Origin: Acidobacteriota bacterium | GTDB taxonomy: Bacteria; Acidobacteriota; UBA6911; RPQK01; JADFOI01 | Direction: 5' to 3' | Length of the DNA: 8,893 nt | Assembly: GCA_027295745.1 (NCBI GenBank) | Contig: JAPUKI010000142.1 | Span: 1-8,893 of the forward strand | Shown here: positions 5,332 through 8,893 of the stretch, piece by piece | How positions within the stretch are numbered: the stretch's first letter is position 1 | How the letters are laid out: each line of letters opens with the position of its first letter | The notes under the pieces: generated by a model | The model's database searches: none | What the model saw: only the letters and a program-made list of their open reading frames with translations | Told to the model about the DNA's origin: nothing | Position numbers and translations under genes: made by a program

Positions 5332-6738
5332 CTATGGGGAGATGGAAGGGGAGTGAAAACTGTACTTCTCCATCCGGTAGCGCAGGGCGTCCCGAGTCAG
5401 ACCCAACAGTTTGGCTGCCCGGGTGACATTCCATGAGGTTGCTTCCAGTGCCTGCAATACCAGGTCTTGCTCGAGTTCCTGCAGAGAGAGTCCCTGAGAA
5501 GGTAGAATAAATTGGCCGGTTTCCAACTCTGGGCAAGGAGCATCGGAGCCGGAAACCAAGGTGAACTCCCTAGGCTCAAGGACCTCGTTTTGGGACAAAA
5601 GGACCAGCTGTTCCACACTGTTGCGAAGTTCTCGAACATTTCCGGGCCAGGAGTACTCTAAAAGCAACTGCTCGGACGCCGGACTCAGCTGCTTTGTCTT
5701 CTTTCCGTAGCGACGACAGTGCAGCTCCAGAAAATGCCGGGTCAGAAGCAGGATGTCCTCTCCGCGATTCCGAAGAGGTGGCAACTCGATATTGATCACA
5801 CAAAGGCGAAAGTAAAGATCGGCACGGAACTTCCCTTCCTTCATGAGGGTCTCCAGTGGCTGATTGGTGGCACTTGTTATGCGCACATCCACCTTTTTGT
5901 CCCGAAGGCTGCCCAACCTTCGGACCACCTTCTTCTCCAACGCCTGTAGCAGCTTGGCCTGTAGGACCAACTCGATGTCACCGATCTCATCGAGGAACAG
6001 GGTACCCCCGTCGGCAGCCTCAAACAGTCCGGGCTTTCGTCCTTTGGCGTCCGTGAAGGCCCCCTGCTCATAACCAAAGAGCTCCGCTTCCAGAAGGGTG
6101 GAGGGAATGGCGGCACAGTTGACTTCCACAAAAGGCTGGTTCTTACGAGCTCCGTTGTAGTGAAGAGCCCGGGCCACCAATTCCTTTCCGGTACCTGTCT
6201 CGCCTGTGATGAGTACGGCCGGAAGACTTTGATCCTTCAAATCCTCCTCAGCCTGGATGAGCTGTCTGATTCGTTTCTTCAATGCTCGTACAGCTTCCGA
6301 GTTGCCCACTATGCTGTCTAGGTCACCTCTGCTGGCTTCTCTTTCCCGGTAGTAAGAGAGAGTATCCTCCAGGCGATGTCGTTCAACCGCCTTGTCTATC
6401 AGGATCTTCAACTCGCTCAACACCACAGGCTTGCTCAGGTAATCGTATGCCCCAGCTTTCATGGCATCGATGGCCAGCCTAACGTCGCCATGTGCCGTCA
6501 TCACGATCACCTTGATCTGAGAATTCAGGTCGTGGGCATGGGCAAGGATGTCAAAACCATCTCCGTCCGGCAGTTGGAGATCCAGAAGAACGACATCAGG
6601 CTTAAAGGACTCAACCTGTTGATGTCCCTCCTTTCGGCTCCCGACAATATGGACGTCATAACCATGTCCCCTGAGGTAGATCCTCATGTTCTTGGCCAGT
6701 GTGGCCTCGTCTTCAATAATGAGCACACCGTAAGACAT
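5332..6738 (-). CDS. NtrC-family sigma-54-dependent response regulator
   Basis: 468 residues in the standard REC-AAA+-Fis order. The receiver (about 3-120) has the acidic pocket Glu9/Asp10, phospho-acceptor Asp53 (VVLLDLQLP), Thr81 (VMTAHGD) and Lys103 (YLSKP). The AAA+ domain (about 142-380) has Walker A GETGTGKE (179-186), the sigma-54 contact loop as GAFTDA (226-231; the textbook form is GAFTGA), Walker B GGTLFLDE (244-251) and arginine-finger region FRADLYFRL (304-312). The C-terminal Fis-type helix-turn-helix (about 418-458) has WNVTRAAKLLGLTRDALRYRM. It should bind an upstream activating site and remodel sigma-54 polymerase by ATP hydrolysis after phosphorylation by the kinase encoded three bases upstream. 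Its ribosome binding site (TGAGG) lies inside the end of the kinase gene, so the two are co-translated. The probable target is the sigma-54 promoter at 8502-8516. Confidence 0.97.
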   Translation of the reverse strand: MSYGVLIIEDEATLAKNMRIYLRGHGYDVHIVGSRKEGHQQVESFKPDVVLLDLQLPDGDGFDILAHAHDLNSQIKVIVMTAHGDVRLAIDAMKAGAYDYLSKPVVLSELKILIDKAVERHRLEDTLSYYREREASRGDLDSIVGNSEAVRALKKRIRQLIQAEEDLKDQSLPAVLITGETGTGKELVARALHYNGARKNQPFVEVNCAAIPSTLLEAELFGYEQGAFTDAKGRKPGLFEAADGGTLFLDEIGDIELVLQAKLLQALEKKVVRRLGSLRDKKVDVRITSATNQPLETLMKEGKFRADLYFRLCVINIELPPLRNRGEDILLLTRHFLELHCRRYGKKTKQLSPASEQLLLEYSWPGNVRELRNSVEQLVLLSQNEVLEPREFTLVSGSDAPCPELETGQFILPSQGLSLQELEQDLVLQALEATSWNVTRAAKLLGLTRDALRYRMEKYSFHSPSISP

Positions 6739-6741
6739 CGG

Positions 6742-8133
6742 TTACCTCACTATGGGCAACAGCAGAACGACCTCGGTCCCCTGGCCTTCGCGGCTGGTGA
6801 GTTCAATCTTGCCCCCATGCTGCTCCACGACACGTTGTGCCAGGGCAAGCCCGATACCCAGACCATTACTCTTGGTTGTATGAAACGGCTTGAACACGTT
6901 ATTGAGATGCTCTGCCGATATACCTTGTCCCGTATCCACGATCTTGATTTGAGCATTCCTTCCATCAGCTGCCATCCAGTTTCTGATGGTCAAATCTCCT
7001 CCTCTGGGCATGGCATCGAGGGCATTGCCAATCAGACTGTCGAAGACGTGTCTCAGCAAGATGGCATCTCCCTGAAACGGGGGCAGCGACTCGTCCAGAT
7101 CTACACGGACGTCAATATGCTGTTTGGCAATGGCCCTCTCGTAATGTTGTAAGCCCTGCCGGATGACCTCATTGGCCTGGAGAGGTTCGGGGTTGTAGCT
7201 CAAGGGTCGTGAATAGGCCAGCAGTTCGCGGATCTCCGCCGCCATCCGGTCCGATTGCTCCACAATATCCTGGGCAACTTCATCCAGGCACTGACCCTCC
7301 ACCCCTTCCAGCATCACCTCGGCGGAGGAACGAATCGATGCCAGGGAATTACGAATACTGTGGGTTATGGCTGAGGCCATCTCCCCCACAGCGGTCAGGG
7401 TTTCCGACTCCACCAGTTGCTCATGCTGTTTCTGGATCAGAAGTCCCGCCCGCCGAACGATCCAAAAAAGCGCTCCGTACAGGAAAATGCCTCCCAACAA
7501 AGCGCTGCCCCAAATCAGTTGCCTGCCCCTGGCAATAGAAGTGAACAATGCCTCGGGAACCTTGTATACCTCCACCACCCCCACTACCCGGTCTTTCGAT
7601 GTGTTCCAGATGGGGATGTAATTCTCCACAAAATTGACGACGGATCCTTTAAACTTGAGGTGCTCCTCCTGCTCGAATGTGTCTTCCGTTTCTCCGACCT
7701 CAAGAGCCAACTCGCCTGCGAGTGCTCTCTCCAGTTCCTCATTGGCTTCGATGTTTCCGACAAGGCGGTTTTGGCTTGACCAAATGATACTGCCATCAGC
7801 TGCAAACACATTGCTTCGGAGCACCTCAGGCATGGTAGCAATTCGCGTGAAAAATTCCTCAGGGACTTGGGGCTGATCTTCATCTACACTGGAGTCGGCA
7901 CCGGCTCCACCCACTGGCTCGTCGTAGGCTTCGAAGTAGTGGACAACATCCTCACTTCCCGCCATACCCTGGACAAACTGCATAGTCACCACGGCATCCC
8001 TTTCCAGCATGTTGTCAGTTAGAAAATGGGAAAGCAGGAAAGCAGAGATGACACAAATGCATACGATGCAAAAGAGACTCAGAAGTGCAAAGGAATACAG
8101 TAAATTAAAAGGTTTCCGTCGGGAGCCAGCCAT
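6742..8133 (-). CDS. Membrane sensor histidine kinase, partner of the NtrC-type regulator
   Basis: 463 residues. Transmembrane helices at about 11-36 and 205-227 enclose an extracytoplasmic sensor domain of about 168 residues. That domain has a Cache/PAS-like stretch (VFAADGSIIWSSQNRLVG, 109-126, and VVGVVEVYKVPEALF, 183-197). The cytoplasmic part has the dimerisation/phospho-acceptor H-box with His258 (AITHSIRNSLASI), N-box Asn370 (LIGNALDAM), G1 box VDTGQG (399-404) and G2 box around GLGIGLAL (424-431). No HAMP or internal PAS domain is evident. This layout fits the NtrB/ZraS/AtoS-like kinases that pair with sigma-54 activators. A strong GGGGAGGGAAAG leader lies just before ATG 8133. It reads divergently from the secreted beta-helix gene, which suggests that it senses an extracytoplasmic condition controlling that gene. 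The signal is unknown. Confidence 0.95.
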   Translation of the reverse strand: MAGSRRKPFNLLYSFALLSLFCIVCICVISAFLLSHFLTDNMLERDAVVTMQFVQGMAGSEDVVHYFEAYDEPVGGAGADSSVDEDQPQVPEEFFTRIATMPEVLRSNVFAADGSIIWSSQNRLVGNIEANEELERALAGELALEVGETEDTFEQEEHLKFKGSVVNFVENYIPIWNTSKDRVVGVVEVYKVPEALFTSIARGRQLIWGSALLGGIFLYGALFWIVRRAGLLIQKQHEQLVESETLTAVGEMASAITHSIRNSLASIRSSAEVMLEGVEGQCLDEVAQDIVEQSDRMAAEIRELLAYSRPLSYNPEPLQANEVIRQGLQHYERAIAKQHIDVRVDLDESLPPFQGDAILLRHVFDSLIGNALDAMPRGGDLTIRNWMAADGRNAQIKIVDTGQGISAEHLNNVFKPFHTTKSNGLGIGLALAQRVVEQHGGKIELTSREGQGTEVVLLLPIVR

Positions 8134-8143
8134 CTTTCCCTCC

Positions 8144-8157
8144 CCGAGATAGCTCGG
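8144..8157 (-). repeat. Short hairpin in the kinase leader
   Basis: CCGAG (8144-8148) pairs with CTCGG (8153-8157) around a 4-base loop, immediately upstream of the kinase ribosome binding site. It could modulate translation; it may also be chance. Confidence 0.3.
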
Positions 8158-8304
8158 TTCTGCATTCAGGACATCGACTTACACAAGCGAGCCATCACAG
8201 AAGCACTCGATGCATAGTCGTGCGAATATACTCGCCCCTGAGCAGCAATGAAACACAGAAGCGAACCTACAAACAGCCTTCGAGTGAGCGTTCTTGGTGA
8301 CCGC

Positions 8305-8334
8305 ATTATGCCTCAATTCTGGAAGACCTATCAA
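8305..8334 (-). promoter_or_regulatory. Sigma-70-type promoter for the kinase/regulator operon
   Basis: Read on the minus strand, TTGATA (8334-8329) is 5 of 6 to the -35 consensus and CATAAT (8310-8305) is 5 of 6 to the -10 consensus, with an 18-base spacer. Transcription would begin near 8298 and leave a leader of about 165 bases before ATG 8133. It is the best housekeeping-type promoter in the window. Confidence 0.6.
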
Positions 8335-8367
8335 GTCAGGTTCCTTCCCACTCGCTTAGCCGACAGT

Positions 8368-8374
8368 GGGGAAA
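8368..8374. promoter_or_regulatory. Possible activator half-site GGGGAAA
   Basis: This repeats the left half of the 8388-8403 palindrome exactly 21 bases (two helical turns) upstream of its counterpart at 8389-8395, a spacing that suits side-by-side binding of activator dimers. The CCCAC/GTGGG inverted pair at 8347-8351 and 8366-8370 overlaps this area. Candidate only. Confidence 0.35.
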
Positions 8375-8387
8375 ACTACGCGGAAAC

Positions 8388-8403
8388 GGGGGAAATTTCC
8401 CCC
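8388..8403. promoter_or_regulatory. 16-bp perfect palindrome, likely upstream activating site of the sigma-54 promoter
   Basis: GGGGGAAATTTCCCCC is a perfect palindrome centred about 132 bp upstream of the expected sigma-54 transcription start, within the usual range for bacterial enhancer-binding protein sites. A perfect 16-bp palindrome is not expected by chance in a window of this size. It also lies about 55 bp upstream of the kinase -35 element, so it could feed back on the operon. The assignment to the adjacent regulator is inference from position. Confidence 0.6.
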
Positions 8404-8472
8404 AGACCTAACTTTTAGTTGCCGTCCCTGACCATCAGCAGTACACTCAAGCTATTGGGAATAGGGGATTAA

Positions 8473-8487
8473 GGGAACTATCTTCCC
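8473..8487. repeat. Inverted repeat GGGAA-N5-TTCCC near the sigma-54 promoter
   Basis: Five-base arms (8473-8477 and 8483-8487) lie 15 bases upstream of the -24 element. The arm sequence echoes the palindrome at 8388-8403 but with a different spacing. It could be a weaker binding site. Confidence 0.3.
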
Positions 8488-8501
8488 GACTACCGAACAA
8501 C

Positions 8502-8516
8502 TGGCACAAGAATTGC
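8502..8516 (+). promoter_or_regulatory. Sigma-54 (RpoN) -24/-12 promoter for the beta-helix gene
   Basis: TGGCAC (8502-8507), five bases, then TTGC (8513-8516) followed by T is an exact match to the TGGCAC-N5-TTGCW consensus. The invariant GG and GC are separated by the required 10 bases. Transcription should start near 8528, leaving a leader of about 106 bases before ATG 8634. A divergently encoded sigma-54 activator strongly supports the call. Confidence 0.88.
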
Positions 8517-8551
8517 TGTGGGAGGACTCAATCAGCCGCTTGAGGGGGGGC

Positions 8552-8567
8552 AGATTGTATGCAATCT
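8552..8567 (+). ncRNA. Stem-loop in the 5' leader of the beta-helix mRNA
   Basis: AGATTG (8552-8557) pairs perfectly with CAATCT (8562-8567) around TATG, right after a run of seven G (8544-8550). It lies about 25 bases into the expected transcript and could stabilise the message or be a regulator target. I recognise no known riboswitch class. Confidence 0.35.
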
Positions 8568-8633
8568 AGAAACTGGGGCATGGCGAAGGCGTACCCTGCT
8601 GACGACGCAGCCACCAAAAAAAGGGAATTGCCG

Positions 8634-8893
8634 ATGCAAAACCAGAACAGATCGAATCTCGTGGTACTGACGCTGACCCTCCTGTTAGGAGTCGGTCCGT
8701 TGGTGGCGGCAACACCGATCAGCTGCGGGATGATCATCGATACACCAGGTCAATACCATCTGAGCAGTGATCTGGTCTGCGACTCCGGTATCAAGGTGGC
8801 CGCTCATGACGTTCACATCAACATGAATGGGTATACCCTAACAGGCCCTGGGGCCGGCCTTGGTGTCGACAGTGGCATCAAAACCAGTGACGG
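8634..8893 (+). CDS. Secreted probable right-handed beta-helix protein, N-terminal part; 3' end beyond right edge
   Basis: 86 complete codons are visible. Residues 1-26 form a signal peptide: polar MQNQNRS, a hydrophobic core (LVVLTLTLLLGVGPLVA) and a likely cleavage site after VAA. The mature start (ISCGMIIDTPGQYHLSSDL, 29-47) and the stretch VAAHDVHINMNGYTLTG (55-71) match the opening coils of NosD/pectate-lyase-like parallel beta-helix proteins. Cys31 and Cys49 could form a disulfide near the cap. The protein should be exported to the periplasm or outside; binding or cleavage of polysaccharide is common in such folds but cannot be inferred here. AAGGGA seven bases upstream supports ATG 8634. 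An in-frame ATG at 8580 would add 18 polar residues before the signal peptide and has a poorer ribosome site. It is expressed from the sigma-54 promoter at 8502-8516. Confidence 0.8.
   Translation, partial: MQNQNRSNLVVLTLTLLLGVGPLVAATPISCGMIIDTPGQYHLSSDLVCDSGIKVAAHDVHINMNGYTLTGPGAGLGVDSGIKTSD

Larger units (their letters stand above)
8134..8633. promoter_or_regulatory. Divergent regulatory region between the kinase operon and the beta-helix gene
   Basis: 500 bases with no gene but dense regulatory structure: a sigma-70-like promoter facing left, a 16-bp palindrome with a nearby half-site, a near-perfect sigma-54 promoter facing right, and a roughly 106-base leader with a stem-loop. No IHF consensus was found between the palindrome and the sigma-54 promoter by eye. 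Confidence 0.7.

Noticed and set aside
6376..7152. 258-codon open frame on the plus strand across the regulator/kinase junction
   Set aside because: It lies antisense to two clearly real genes with complete family motifs, shows no domain of its own, and is the usual antisense shadow of such genes.
8210..8219. ATGCATAGTC near the kinase leader as a further inverted copy of the 879-904 palindrome
   Set aside because: Only 10 bases match; many 10-mers repeat by chance in a window of this length.
8616..8624. A7G run as a programmed frameshift site
   Set aside because: It lies upstream of the preferred start, and in the frame of the alternative start it is not in the slippery X-XXY-YYZ register.

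Overview
The window looks like a piece of chromosome from an uncultured, probably Gram-negative bacterium of mid GC content. The signs are an NtrC-family response regulator with a near-perfect sigma-54 promoter, a membrane sensor kinase with an extracytoplasmic domain, and a secreted beta-helix protein with a classical signal peptide. No rRNA, tRNA, CRISPR array or transposase gene is visible. I cannot assign a phylum. The mix of UbiD, an ACMSD-type amidohydrolase and hairpin-rich repeats would fit several environmental lineages.

Layout, left to right. Positions 1-819 (minus) hold the N-terminal 273 residues of an MFS_3-type drug/siderophore exporter that runs off the left edge. A 520-base intergenic stretch (820-1341) follows, with an imperfect 26-bp palindrome near the MFS start and a weak promoter in front of the next gene. 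Then come three plus-strand genes: orotate phosphoribosyltransferase (pyrE, 1342-2001), a metal-dependent amidohydrolase of the ACMSD/decarboxylase superfamily (2297-3292), and a prFMN-dependent UbiD-family decarboxylase (3693-5123). They are co-directional but separated by about 300 and 400 bases. The second gap is mostly filled by a roughly 268-bp repeat element with degenerate inverted ends and strong internal hairpins. After UbiD, a hairpin-rich convergent gap (5124-5331) separates it from a minus-strand two-component operon: histidine kinase (8133-6742) followed three bases later by an NtrC-type sigma-54 activator (6738-5332). Divergent from the kinase is the start of a secreted, probable right-handed beta-helix protein (8634 to the right edge).

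How the genes may work together. The best-supported functional unit is at the right. The approximately 500-bp divergent region 8134-8633 holds a sigma-70-like promoter facing the kinase, a 16-bp perfect palindrome (8388-8403), and a -24/-12 sigma-54 promoter (8502-8516) facing the beta-helix gene. The simple model is that the adjacent sensor/activator pair switches on the secreted beta-helix protein from the palindrome acting as an upstream activating site. The amidohydrolase/UbiD pair suggests decarboxylation or ring modification of an aromatic or related carboxylic acid. The substrate cannot be read from sequence, and the repeat element between the two genes argues against assuming a single transcript.
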